From Acholoe squamosa (lineage: Eukaryota > Annelida > Polychaeta > Phyllodocida > Polynoidae): a stretch of 64,000 bases of DNA. Both the position numbers and the translations under genes were made by a program. Positions within the stretch are counted from its first letter, which is position 1. Each line of letters begins with the position of its first letter. Below the pieces are notes generated by a model that did not search any database, was not told the origin of the DNA, and saw only the letters and a list, made by a program, of their open reading frames with translations. The stretch is from NCBI GenBank assembly GCA_949317995.1, contig OX439037.1, positions 23,247,182 through 23,311,181 of the forward strand. The letters run 5' to 3'. Positions 1 through 10,821 of the stretch are shown here, piece after piece.

Positions 1-1150
1 TTAAGTTATTAATGACTCGCCAAAATTTCCTATGATCGTTCTTATGTTCTTCAAGTTGTTCTTTGAAGAAATTTTTCCTTGCTTTATCTATTATTTTGTT
101 TGCATTATTTCTAAATTCTCTTGATCTCCTCCAGTCATCTTCCTTATGTGAACGTCTAGCTTTCCAAAGCTTTTTATTTTTTTCCCTTATTATTTCATAT
201 ACATTCTGAGTCATCCATGGGTCTCTATATCTGTGCACAAGGAATTTATGTACCGGGCAATATTTGTCTAGAATTCTACATATGGCAGACTCGAAATAGG
301 ACCAAGCAAAGTTAACATCCACTGTATTATTAAAGTTGTCCCAGTTAATTTTATCAAATTCTGAACAGAGTGTTTCCTCTGATAATTTTGAATACGATCG
401 CCCAGTTATATACACTTTATCTTGCACAATTTTAAGTTTCTTTCTTATTAGAAATATTGGTAAATGATCAGAGATATAATTGTTGCATATACCAGTAGTA
501 ATAAGATCCGGTCTAAGATTTGTGAAAATTAGATCGAGAGTGGACTTTTTTCTAGTAGCGTCTTTAATTTCTTGATTAAGACCAAAATGTTTCATACGGT
601 TTAATAAACTGTTAACTACATCAGTATCATCATTTATATTGAAATTAAAATCCCCTAGAATTATAATTTCGAATGTGTTTCTATTTTCAAAATTAGAAAG
701 GATATCCACAAGTACATCAACAAACACAGACTTATCGCCATCAGGCGGTCGATATACATTGAATAATAAAATTGGTTTCATATGCTCTTTAAGTATATGT
801 ATACATTGGAGTTCAATAATGCTATCAGACTTATTTAAACAATCATATTTTAGAATATCATGTTTCAAACCATGTTTTACAAATATACAAACACCTCCTC
901 CTGTTTTAATTTTACCCTTATTATTAAGTACTTGTCTATCAAGTCTATATCTGGTATATCCATGAAATTGAAAACTAGACTCATCATCTTCACATTTGAA
1001 CCAGGTTTCTGAGAATGTGAAAATTTCCAGGTTGGAAGGGTAGATTTCAGCACATATAGAGGCATAGTTTGCTTTGATACTTCGTGCATTTAGATGTAAG
1101 ATGCGCAGACCTTTAGAGCCCTCCAACTGTTTTAAGTTGGTATAATACAT
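1..1150 (-). CDS. LINE ORF2 N-terminal part: APE-type endonuclease (partial)
   Basis: An open frame runs from an ATG at 1150-1148 to the left edge of the window without a stop. The start of the mature domain reads LHLNARSIKAN, as in Jockey/CR1-like endonucleases. Further motifs in order are GGGVCIFVKHG, VYRPPDG, GDFNFNIN and, near 470-490, ISDHLPIF, which holds the conserved SDH catalytic motif. Downstream it enters the linker before the reverse transcriptase (KFLVHRYRDPWMTQNVYE), which lies outside the window. The enzyme would nick the target DNA for target-primed reverse transcription. An in-frame TAA lies upstream of the ATG, so this ATG or one slightly later is the likely start. The RT, and therefore the exact LINE clade, cannot be seen in this copy. 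Confidence 0.82.
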   Translation of the reverse strand, partial: MYYTNLKQLEGSKGLRILHLNARSIKANYASICAEIYPSNLEIFTFSETWFKCEDDESSFQFHGYTRYRLDRQVLNNKGKIKTGGGVCIFVKHGLKHDILKYDCLNKSDSIIELQCIHILKEHMKPILLFNVYRPPDGDKSVFVDVLVDILSNFENRNTFEIIILGDFNFNINDDTDVVNSLLNRMKHFGLNQEIKDATRKKSTLDLIFTNLRPDLITTGICNNYISDHLPIFLIRKKLKIVQDKVYITGRSYSKLSEETLCSEFDKINWDNFNNTVDVNFAWSYFESAICRILDKYCPVHKFLVHRYRDPWMTQNVYEIIREKNKKLWKARRSHKEDDWRRSREFRNNANKIIDKARKNFFKEQLEEHKNDHRKFWRVINNL

Positions 1151-1478
1151 GTTAAACAAGAAATTAGTTTCAACATTCTTTCCATTATTAAATTCCAGTC
1201 TAACAAGATAACTTATGACAATATCAAATCGACTCCTTAGTTAATTATTAACCAATATAGGAACTTCTGCCTTTATGCAGTCCCTTATACCGGTAGAGTT
1301 TTTGAACTTAGTAGGCTTTTGTACAGACGTTATCCATTGCCTAGGATTCAGTGGGTTGTATACAAAAATAAATTGAGAGTGATACATTATTATATATACA
1401 CCCTTGTCAAAATACTATGATCTTATAATAGAGAAAAAGGTCATTGTTCTAGATGTTCATAGGTATAAATTGTAGAAT

Positions 1479-2996
1479 TTAGGGATTGGGTTGCTGTAGT
1501 TTTGCTGCATCTTGGAGACGGATGTCTTCAGCTGTTGGGAGGGGCTGTTCACCGGTATGTCCATATCTTAGCTCCATAAGAAATTCTCCCAACTTGTTGG
1601 CACATTCAGCACGATTGTGGGCTACATTTCTAATATTAATGTCCATTTTTTGACCTAGATGAAATCCAGCCCCGTATGTGCGATGTCTTGTGGCTTCATA
1701 CAGGTATTTTCCTTCAGTTTGGGTTAGCTGGTGGAGTAGATGGGGGTCACTGAACTTGATCTCTAGCAGTTTTTTCATGACAGTCTCCTCCATATCGAAC
1801 CAGTCGTTGGTTTTCCGGCAAGCACGTCCAGCAAACATGCTGTCAAGTGGAGTGGAGGCAGAATTTACCTTCCTTAGAATGTTTACTTGGTTTGACACTA
1901 CACACATTTTTGCTTGATATGCTCTTTCAACAGAGTCGTATGTGTGGCCTTCGAATTTAATTTCAGATTTGTATAGGTTGGAGAATACTGAGTGCTCACT
2001 CTGGAAAGCAATACCGTCTGGTGTTTGAACCGTTTTGGCATTTTTAAGGGATAGATCGTGTGGCAGATTCCCCAGCTCCTTGTATGGATAGGCTTTACCA
2101 TTGATGATAATCTGGGTTCCTCTTATTGAACAGTCTATTCCTTTGCTTCTTGCTAATGCATGGATTGATCTCAGGTCACTCAGCATTTGTTTTTCTTCTT
2201 TGGTGATGTCATCTGCAAGATGAAGTCCACGCCAAGCAGCATTTCCTTGTAGTTTCTTTACATTTGAGAACATTTGGATTTTGTAGTGAGCTGAGGCAAA
2301 GACGACTATTATAGGACGATTCCTTTGTTTGAAGTTTGGATTCTGTTTTTGTTGCGCTGTGGGTATATACTTCTTACCTCGCCGATATATAGCTTCAGCT
2401 ACAGAGTTGTTAAAGTCAAGTCCCAGGTCATTTATAACTTGGTCTAGGGTATCTCTAAGACTACCTGGTTTGTCTTCATCGATGCCTTCCAGGACAAGTA
2501 TTCTTCTTTTCCTTTCAAGTTCAAGTCTTTCGAATTGACTCGCATGTTTGTCAAAGTCTACTTGGTTTTTAGACAGTTCAGAGGAATTTAGTTCAATTTT
2601 ATCACTGTGTGTCGATAGTGTGGAGTTATGCTCATCCAGCCGTGTTTCAATTTCTGGAATAGTGATGGACTTTGTACATGTAAATCCATTTGGCCCGAAC
2701 AATCTTGTCTCCATACCTCCTAGCAGTCTGATCGTTCTCTTGGCTATCGATTCCTGAACCTGCAGACGTGAATCAATTTCATTTATTTTATCCACAATGT
2801 CTTTTGTAGAGGATTTGTGGGTTAATGGTGGTAGGAAGACTTCTTTTTCTTCATCAGAATCCGATATTTCGTGTTGTAAAATAGTATTCTTGTTTGTAGC
2901 GGAAGTGGCAGCCATTTTTTTCGATTTGCCGGAAGCTAGCTCCGAGTGTGGGGATTGTTTCGTATTTCTAGTCGTCGGCATTTGTTTTCGTATCAT
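1479..2996 (-). CDS. LINE ORF1 protein with C-terminal NADAR-like domain
   Basis: This 505-residue protein begins with a polar, low-complexity region (1-60). It continues with a heptad-rich, likely coiled-coil segment (about 65-165; VDKINEIDSRLQ, then LDEHNSTLSTHSDKIELN). Next is an RRM-like nucleic-acid-binding region (about 165-325), with RRILVLEGIDED and a basic patch before PIIVVFASAHYKIQMF; this layout fits LINE ORF1 proteins. Residues 331-474 then match a NADAR/YbiA-type domain: an F-x-S-x6-SN-like start (FQSEHSVFSNLYKSEI), a helix with VERAYQAKM, a KKLLEIKFSDPHLLHQL segment, and LYEATRHRTYGAGFHLG in place of the usual WGxG-type motif. NADAR proteins act on ADP-ribose or N-glycosidic nucleotide intermediates. 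What the domain does in a LINE is unknown. The NADAR call is by motif recall, not a search. Confidence 0.8.
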   Translation of the reverse strand: MIRKQMPTTRNTKQSPHSELASGKSKKMAATSATNKNTILQHEISDSDEEKEVFLPPLTHKSSTKDIVDKINEIDSRLQVQESIAKRTIRLLGGMETRLFGPNGFTCTKSITIPEIETRLDEHNSTLSTHSDKIELNSSELSKNQVDFDKHASQFERLELERKRRILVLEGIDEDKPGSLRDTLDQVINDLGLDFNNSVAEAIYRRGKKYIPTAQQKQNPNFKQRNRPIIVVFASAHYKIQMFSNVKKLQGNAAWRGLHLADDITKEEKQMLSDLRSIHALARSKGIDCSIRGTQIIINGKAYPYKELGNLPHDLSLKNAKTVQTPDGIAFQSEHSVFSNLYKSEIKFEGHTYDSVERAYQAKMCVVSNQVNILRKVNSASTPLDSMFAGRACRKTNDWFDMEETVMKKLLEIKFSDPHLLHQLTQTEGKYLYEATRHRTYGAGFHLGQKMDINIRNVAHNRAECANKLGEFLMELRYGHTGEQPLPTAEDIRLQDAAKLQQPNP

Positions 2997-3100
2997 GAGG
3001 ATGTAGAATGCTGTTAATGCCTTATAATATCAAGAGGTTTGGTTTCATGTATTGTGTAGTCACTTATTTATAAGACATTTAGTTCCTTGGAGATTCCAGT

Positions 3101-5820
3101 GTACTCGTCCGCTCAATGTTTACAAACCGTCGTGTTGAAAGAGCATGGGTGCCGCCATCTTGGATCCTCGTTACTCCGAGCCGATGACAAATAAAAAATA
3201 CTTCTCATGTCGACCAGGTATGTTCAAAAGGTTTCTAGAGTCCCTCGTGTTGAAGTATATGAGTTCATAATGCACTGGTGCAAAAATATATGTTGAGCAA
3301 TGCTTGGTTACTACAAAACCAGAGAAATCCCAGGCTCCGAGAAAACCTCCGTGTGTTAGCCCTGTGCCATTGTACCCTTTAACGATTTAACATAGTTTAG
3401 CAAATAGCCTAGTTGTAAATGGTCTGGTTTCATTATCAGTATGGTAGAAACCGCTTTTTCATTTCCAAAGAAGGAGGGCTTTTCCATTTACAAAGAGGGA
3501 GGGCTACACTCGTCCTTTGGTGCCTACATTCTATCCATCACCTTGGTCGGCGGCTTGGCCTCCCTTTGCTATAGGCCTAGTATGCCTTATCAACCACATA
3601 TATAGACTGGGACTTTAAGGACCACAGAGTAACCTCATGGCTATGTTACTCGGTTGGCATAAATCACCAATGCAGTGCTGGTGGGTGTTCTCTAGCACTA
3701 TTATTGTTGGTGCACCACACTGATATTAAGGAGGATACCAATGCAGCTCTGTACATCAATGGATCATGCGGGCCCTTAACAGTTAACCTCAAAATTGGGA
3801 CAGCCCAGCCAGGCCTACCTGTGTTACCTAGTGCTCTCATCAGGTGGTACTTTATATTCATCGAGCTGCTCCTTGTATTGAGTTATCACCTTGTATACTT
3901 TACACAAGACACACCAGGACTGGGGTCTGTTTCACGAGACATGGATGGCAAACATTTGTACTGGTCCATAAATACTTTGTCAACACCACATATATGACTA
4001 TTAGCTGTGATAAATGGCATAAAAAGTGTATCTTTTCATCAATAAAGTACAGACTTTAGTCATTTGGGGTTTATAGATTTATAGATAGCATGGGTTCAAT
4101 ATAAATATTGCTCAGGGTTACATCTGACTCTCGTCTCCTTTTTTCAATTGCCTGTCTGTCTAGCAGTTGCCTCTGTCTAGATATTAGATATTTGCCCGTA
4201 AATATCTTCGTGTCTAATCCAGACTACAAGAGATATAGATAAGTACCATTTTAATTGCTAAGCACCACCTGACTAGGGAATGGCCAGGATTAGAGTATTG
4301 ATATCTCTCTCTCCCTCCACATGGTCAGTTCTTGAAACAATGTCTATTATGCTGCTTACACCCATAGTCCACTACGCCTCTGTCGCAGACATTTATATAG
4401 GAAATGCATGGCTCAATCGTGAGACTATGGGTTTAACGGAGGAAGGGGTATCATAAAGGATCCTTATACATATACCAGTGGCACTACCATGAAGAATTTA
4501 TATTCAGACCTTCTGTATTCTGTCATGGCCTGTACTTGTGTAGTACTAGTGTACTATATCGCCACAAATGAAGCCATTTTAGACTACGGTCTTGTGCAAT
4601 CACTTAACTCAAAGATTAGTATTTTAGGTGCCAGTTTCCTATTTAGAGATTCAATAGAGGCGGATTTGAATGAATCAAAGGATAACAACTTGACATTAGG
4701 TATTGGTCATCAGTAAACCAGCTAAGATAGACAACGGTAATATGAACAAGACTCGACCATTTCCCTGGTATCTAGCTGACCACCCTAGACTAACTTATAT
4801 AGAGCAGATAATAAACCAATCTTCACTAACTACCGGAGGAAATTGAACAACTTAAAGTTCGTACTAATAGTTTACAAAAATGCCCTGTCCAAAGGTGGGG
4901 AGATGGAATTTAGGTTCCGGCCAAGGTGGTGGAGTCTTGGGGGGCCTACCCAACACAGGTTAGATCCTGCTGGAGGAGGTGCCTTTCCTGCAGGTGAGTC
5001 AGTTGACATTTAACAGCTGCCTTAGCACTCTAAGGACAACATGGTGCCTTAAGGCATGATGCAGTGCCGGCGAGTTACTCACTAACCCTGGGTGCTGACC
5101 CTTCAGAGAATATCAACCAGGGTATAGAGACACAGGGAGTTCATCACCAGGGCTCTGTTGATACTTCATCTAAGACGTAAGACTATATTGGATATTTATT
5201 TCGGGAGTGAAAGGTTAAGTTCCATTGTGGTGTATTCAATAGGTACTTTATCAAGAGGAAAGAATCAGGTTGAGGCGTTCTGCTTCATGTAATACTACTG
5301 TGATTTTAGTTTCTCTTTTTCCCTGCCAATTTGGGATGCACATGAGTGGGAGCTATCAACGAGTCAACACTTTGACATTCTCTGGCACAATTTACAATTA
5401 TGGTGAATAGAAAAGTAGTCCAAGGATGTGTGTGGTGCTTGAAAACTTGATAATTGTCTCAATAATTATGACATTTGTCTGAACTATCATGCCATTTTAG
5501 CACAATAATCACTTACCCTAGTATAATTGAAATGTTGTTGTCGACCAAAGATCAATGCCGTGAGTGATAGTATCCAATATATCTTATACATACCACTCAT
5601 TATTCAGAAACCATCCACATGATTGGTGACTGATTGTTGATGCATAGTGTTTGTACCTGGGTCATGGCTGCTTCCTTCTGACTTGTGAGCAAGAATTGTC
5701 CTTTCTTGAAAAATGTATTTTTCGAGGCAGAACTCAAATGACACAGTCATTGTCTGCCTTATAAGGCCTATTACACTTCAATTGGCATCGGTTACATAGG
5801 CAAAGGTGCCCAGGAATTGC
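3101..5820. other. Non-coding stretch, no gene recognised
   Basis: The first few hundred bases may still be LINE 5' UTR. I see only short unsupported frames here, for example a 75-codon plus frame at 4489-4716 with no recognisable motif. A short duplication, TTTCCATTTACAAAG-like text next to GGAGGGCT, occurs at 3460-3500. No RNA gene or repeat array was recognised. Confidence 0.5.
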
Positions 5821-5874
5821 TCAACACTGAGGGTTATGACAGGAGGCAAATAGTATAATAACCCTCAGTGTTGA
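5821..5874. repeat. Perfect 17-bp inverted repeat
   Basis: The arms are TCAACACTGAGGGTTAT (5821-5837) and its exact reverse complement (5858-5874), with a 20-base spacer. The pair could form a stem-loop in RNA or a cruciform in DNA. No gene or element end was recognised at its edges. Confidence 0.85.
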
Positions 5875-6217
5875 CCAATGCGAGTACTCCTTTGTATTTA
5901 TCTCAAGTTAATCTAGTGAGTTATCATCAGTCATGGATGCTTTACGTGGTAGTGTGGTATGGAGTAGGGTTATCACACTGCATAGGGTTGTGATACAGAG
6001 GTTCTTGGTTAAACCTGTGGAGCTGTCGTATTCAACTTGAGATAAATACATATTCCTCGTCATCATTACTAAGTAATTAAATGTATAGACTAGCAAAAAC
6101 AGGCAAGTCCTTGTATCAATAAGACCTTTATCTCTAAACATTTCAAATCCAAAGGAAGGCATAATGCAGTACTGGAGTAATCTAAAATGTCACAAAAGGG
6201 AACATTAAAGTTCTTTT

Positions 6218-6301
6218 GATTTATCATAATAAGAAGTTGATTTATCATAATAAGAAGTTGATTTATCATAATAAGAAGTTGATTTATCATAATAAGAAGT
6301 T
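6218..6301. repeat. 21-bp tandem repeat, 4 copies
   Basis: Four consecutive copies of GATTTATCATAATAAGAAGT plus T, 21 bp each, appear without visible changes. The array yields a repetitive short minus-strand frame that is not a gene. Confidence 0.9.
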
Positions 6302-6641
6302 AAATTTAGCAATACCATTAATATACCATTTTAGAAATGTCTTCCTTGTTCATCTAAAAAATGATTAAGTATGCCTTCCCAAATTCCTAATGCCATGCAT
6401 TATATTGAGAATTTTACAGTAGTTCTGCTAAGATAATGCTATAAGCACTATGCAAGGATATGCAAGGGACTACAACCTATTACCTGTCATGCTTTTAAAT
6501 TTTATCCTGGATATTACATGTTTTGGCAGACTCCGGTTGTGATAAGCTTTCCCCAATATCCTACAATTTTAATAACACCACGCAGAAAAATGGTTATTTT
6601 CTTAACCTCATTGCAAGAAAAGAAAAATAAACAGGAGAAAC

Positions 6642-6823
6642 CTGCGTCATCTTTAATCTCTCTTGAAGACGTGTAGCATTAACAGCTCGATGACATATAG
6701 TGTTAATCTCCATTTCTGACTTAACGTCACAGGCAATTTTCTCAGCCTTTGCACTCTCCACGCAGAGGCGTGTAAGATGCTTAATGGATGTATAAGGTTG
6801 GCCAGGGATATATGTCATTAAAG
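6642..6823 (-). CDS. Candidate internal coding exon of an unrecognised host gene
   Basis: The minus-strand frame is open and reads like protein (ESAKAEKIACDVKSEME, then RAVNATRLQERLKMTQ). It is bounded by an acceptor AG at 6825-6824 (an alternative lies at 6840-6839 in the same phase) and a weak donor GTTTCT from 6641. Its phase matches the candidate exon that ends at 7348 on the same strand: the upstream exon leaves one base and this exon supplies two. The family was not recognised. Length (182 bp) is typical of an animal exon. Evidence is splice-phase logic and composition only. Confidence 0.3.
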
Positions 6824-7347
6824 CTGGGAAGGAGGGTGCTAGGATGGCAATAAGTAGTATCTTAGAGTTAGGAGCAGGTGGGCTGGTTGGTAGAAGGCCC
6901 ACCTTATATGGAGCAGCTCATCCAATAGCGAGCAACTGGATCTGATCCCAGCTCCCACCATAGTAAACAACATCGATCTTATCAAAGTCATCTCTAACTG
7001 CAAAATAGACTCAAGATCAACATGGATGTAGAGACCAAAATGGCCTTCTTATTATCAGTTTATCTCTTTTAACATAGCATGGATTAATTCCAAGTGGTGG
7101 ATAGAGCCGCTTTCAATATGCCTCATAAACAACAATTCTCTCAGGGAAATGGTCGGTTAAAGGTAGGATATGGATGAACAATAAATGGAGATGATTTGAT
7201 GTTGTGTTTAAACTAAGTCAATAGAAAAAGTCTATGTCAAATTCCAAAAACGATGTATCTACATTCATCAGACCAGAAATCTACAAAACATAACTAATGT
7301 GATGCGATTTTCCCATATGGAAAGAGCTAAATTTGGAGTTCCCTTAC

Positions 7348-7519
7348 CTGAAGCTGAGAGGCATGTCTTTGCTTCCGGTCTAGTTGTCATAGCTACACAA
7401 TTTGCACTTCCAATGTGGCTGCCATGGCTAACTCTTGTACTCATGCAGTCATTAGAAAAGAGAGTAATAGAGTAAATTAACTCATTGGATCTATCAGAAT
7501 TATGAGCGCTCACCCCCAC
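7348..7519 (-). CDS. Candidate coding exon upstream of the 6.8-kb exon
   Basis: This minus-strand open frame ends at a strong donor, TTCAG followed by GTAAGG (intron starts at 7347). The frame leaves one base at the junction, which fits the acceptor at 6825-6824 or the one at 6840-6839. It contains several Cys residues (for example NDCMSTRVSHGSH, then GSANCVAMTTRPEAK). The 5' exon edge is not defined and the given upper coordinate is only the limit of the open frame. The product was not recognised. Confidence 0.28.
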
Positions 7520-7941
7520 CCCACCCCTATCATCGTCATCATCATTAAGGTTCTGGAAAGCTGATTATCCCATCGTTATGAATCATATACGTCTTACATA
7601 AACGTAGGTTTAATACTTAGAATTAGAGCTACTGGTGACTTACCTGTTTACACATAGGTCTGTAGTCTAATGTCTGCTTTATTGTACTGTATTTGAATCC
7701 TATCAATATTATGTGAATTCCAGACATGAAAACAAATTTAGCTGGCCTATCAGAATGTGTTGAGTGTGACAAACCTAGAAGTATTGATTTCAAATGTTCA
7801 ATGCTAAGTCAGAATGCAGAAGGCCTCCTACTGATGGGCTATGCATGTACTTTTGGCATGTATCCTTATCAAATTGCCACTGCTACATGACTACGCTAAA
7901 GTAAAAAAAAAGTGAACTCAGATCAATATTGATTTCAATTA

Positions 7942-8147
7942 TACACTGTAAAAAATGTGTTTAACTTTAAACACATTTATGCTAAACACTTTCAATCGCT
8001 TAACACTTTTGACATTGCTAAACACTTTTTCAGCATCTAAACACTTTTTTCTAAACACTTTCACACTTTTTTTTAGAAAAGTGTTCAGGATTAAAAAGTG
8101 TTTAGAATCTCAACACTTATGTGTTTAGAATCTCAACACTTATAACA
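7942..8147. repeat. AAACACTT-rich hairpin repeat, copy 1
   Basis: An AT-rich block starts with TACACTGTAAAAAATGTGTT and holds many copies of CTAAACACTT in the first half and AAGTGTTTAG in the second half, so the block folds back on itself. Its outer left end is the inverted counterpart of the right end of the 10.5-10.8 kb block. It may be a MITE, or one terminus of a larger element spanning 7942-10821. Confidence 0.6.
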
Positions 8148-8150
8148 AAA

Positions 8151-9410
8151 TGTGTCCAAGAATAGAACATCATATCTTGAGGGACAACCGAAAAATTTCA
8201 GACCCTTTGATGTTGGGGGCACCAAAAACTTACTTATAATTACATCCTTTTCAGTGAAAAACCAAGTTACTCGACTTTTCAACATTTTCTGGCAGGGGGG
8301 GTATGGCCCTACTCATGTAGCACCCCCTCCCTCTACAATCGCCAACTTTTTGCTGCACTCCCTTTGTTGCTACTTGTCTATCTCTGTGTATAAGCTGCAG
8401 CCACATATAAGCCACACCCTGAGTTCATGATGTTGTCATCAGCCACAATTCTTCTATAGTCAACTGGTTGAAAGTCCATATTGTCCCGAAAAAAATCTAA
8501 AATCATGCCAGTTTGCCCTAGATCCACAAGGGGGGGGGGGCACCAAGAGCTTGCATTTGATATACCCCACATGAGGTGCGGCTTATATTATGGGTTTTGT
8601 AAGAGCATTATCCTTGCATATAAGCTTTAGGAGGATGATATAGGCATCTGAAGCCTCTTATATGCAGGTTTTACGCTATGTGCGCCATATTCATAGGGCA
8701 CCTTATACATAAGCTTTTATGCCAGGTCCTTCAGCAGGTTTGGCCATTTTCAAACTCAAAACATGGATGGGCTAGAGTACATGTGTGAAAAAAGTTTAAT
8801 GAATGGTCAAGTGTATGAAAAAAGGTAACATACATGTATTACGGAAATCTTAAAAGTGATTATTCTGGGGGTAGCTGCGTTCCTGAAACTGTGACCTTGA
8901 ATTTGACACCAAAATATGCCATATTCTGACGAGTTGTGATTGATCTTTTCATATATTTCTTTCATTAAAATTTTTGAATAGGAATTAGGGTAGGGACAAA
9001 CAATTAGGGTCATTCAGGATACCATAACACAACAGCCTGTACTGACAATTTGATTTACAAGGCATAATCTACAATTATTTATATCTAATTGCATTATTGA
9101 TACAATGAGCTTCACTTTATCGACAAATATGACCCACTCTAGGCACCTGTAGTAAGGAGAAAGGTGATTTTAAATTTCTTCTTTACCTTGTCTATTATAA
9201 AGTGTCATAATATATCAGTATAGAGGTTATGTCAATACAATTGAAAACATTGTAATATTGGCGATATTTCTAAATACATGTAGCTTGTATTGATTATATC
9301 CTTAGACTATGGTAAAGATGATATTAAATGTACATATACAAATGGACGTTCCCACGCTCCTGGTCCCGGCCGTTAGCCTTAACAATGCCTTACGTAACTC
9401 ACTGATAACG
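8151..9410. other. Non-coding stretch, nothing recognised
   Basis: AT-rich DNA with short runs of G (8530-8540) and TATAAG-containing text at 8580-8720 that resembles the interior of the CCGTAATCTCCC elements only weakly. No coding region is supported. Confidence 0.45.
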
Positions 9411-9423
9411 CCCGCATACCGAT

Positions 9424-9520
9424 GTGGCTCAGTTAGTGCATGTACACCTGTGTGTGCACTCAGTACTGCAGCAGCTTCAGTAGGGAGAGGAGGTTTGAAT
9501 CATAATGGTCTGGCTAGGTG
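9424..9520 (+). repeat. Possible tRNA-like (SINE-type) pol III promoter boxes
   Basis: TGGCTCAGTTAGTGC near 9424 resembles a pol III A box, and GGTTTGAATCATAAT near 9492 resembles a degenerate B box about 68 bases further on. Together they look like the head of a tRNA-derived SINE. No cloverleaf tRNA can be drawn and no tail or target duplication was identified, so this is a weak call. Confidence 0.25.
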
Positions 9521-9869
9521 AGTTTGTACATCATATTTCATCTATCTGCATTTTCTGTTTGTATTTCTGAAGCTCTAAGAATAGATATTCACAATAGACA
9601 GTTTGAATGATCTTGCTAAAAAAAGAGTACAACAATGAATGTGAAACAATGAATATGAATTGTATGCGGAAATTATCTAGGCTATATGGGATTTTGTAGA
9701 AGTATATAAAAAAGAGATGGGACAATGCAAATTGTTTGGCATAACCGAAAATACCCATGTTATACCAGTTCAATAGAATGGAAAATTCGCTTACACCACT
9801 CACACCAGTGGAGCTCATAGCCTGTCGTCAGATTGGGAGTTTAGGTTATATACAGCTCATATAATCTGT

Positions 9870-10095
9870 ACCTGTCTGACATCAATTGTATCTCCCGTGC
9901 AATGCAGTTGTGAAATGTACATGAACCAGATCTGACACATACCCAGTTTTTTTCCCAATTGTTCCAGGTTCTAACATTATCTGCATCCGTCTTATGTCAC
10001 CTTTACCTGCCTCACGTCACCTGTAGCTGCCTCACGTCACCTATATAGATCTGTTTCACATGTTCTGCACCTGTCTCATGTCACCTATCTCTCGG
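9870..10095. repeat. Degenerate tandem motif CCTGCCTCACGTCACCT
   Basis: Several imperfect copies of an approximately 23-bp unit with core CTCACGTCACCT or CTTATGTCACCT occur between 9980 and 10090, with a weaker copy near 9870. It appears to be local minisatellite-type duplication. Confidence 0.55.
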
Positions 10096-10512
10096 CAAGT
10101 ATATTAGCCTCATTTCTGGATTGGTCCCTTGGTCATTTCTCATGGCCCCATGGCACAGGTTCACGCTTGCCTGTCCATTACAAAATTTTGATAATGATGA
10201 TGCGGATGGGGGGAGGGTCAGACAGAGTAACGTACCCAGTCATTCCCCTCACACCCAGTCTGCCCTCACACCCAGTCTCGCCAACACCCCCAGTATCCCA
10301 CTCACACCCCATACCCTCAACACATCCCCATGACATACTTTTTTCTGTATAATATGCGTTCATAAGTTATTTTTTCTCTTTTTCAGAGGCCTCTATTGAT
10401 GCCATGGAAATCAGGCTGTAATATCATGCACCACATCCAGATAAAGGAAAATGATGAAAAATGATGAAAAGAAATAAAAACCATCCCAACCCTAAACATG
10501 AGAATAATTCAT

Positions 10513-10821
10513 AACACATCTACAATCTAAACACTTTTAACCCTAAACACTTTCTTCCCAAGAACATCTACAATCTAAACACTTTTAACCCTAAACACTT
10601 TCTTCTCAAGAATATCTAAACACTCTGTATCACTAAACACATTTTATTCTAAACACATGATATTTTAAACACTTTTTATAGCTAAACACTTTTTTATTTT
10701 AAACACTTTTGGCAAAAGTGTTAAGTGTTTAGAAAAAAGAAGTGTTTAGAAAAGTGTTGCAAGAAAGCGTTTAGAAAATAAGCTAAAAGTGTTTAGAAGC
10801 TAAACACTTTTTTGTAGTGTA
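10513..10821. repeat. AAACACTT-rich hairpin repeat, copy 2, with a 48-bp internal duplication
   Basis: Two nearly identical 48-bp units beginning ACATCTACAATCTAAACAC are followed by several CTAAACACTT copies. The right half has AAGTGTTTAG copies and an end of CACTTTTTTGTAGTGTA. The two halves are inverted, so the block can fold into a long hairpin. The end sequence mirrors the left end of the 7.9-kb block. Confidence 0.6.

Larger units (their letters stand above)
1..3100 (-). mobile_element. LINE (non-LTR retrotransposon), 5' part, cut by window edge
   Basis: Minus-strand order is ORF1 (2996 to 1479), a gap of about 330 bases, then ORF2 (from 1150, running off the left edge). ORF2 has an APE-type endonuclease. 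The ORF2 segment at 1-730 is closely related to the plus-strand LINE starting at 44885 (shared protein runs such as GDFNFNIN and NYISDHLPIF), so both belong to one family. The exact 5' end near 3.0-3.4 kb was not found because no target duplication can be seen with the 3' end missing. Both ORFs read open here, so this copy is younger or better preserved than the 44.9-kb copy. Confidence 0.85.

Noticed and set aside
9424..9520. A functional tRNA gene
   Set aside because: Box-like motifs are present but no cloverleaf, acceptor stem or proper B box can be drawn.
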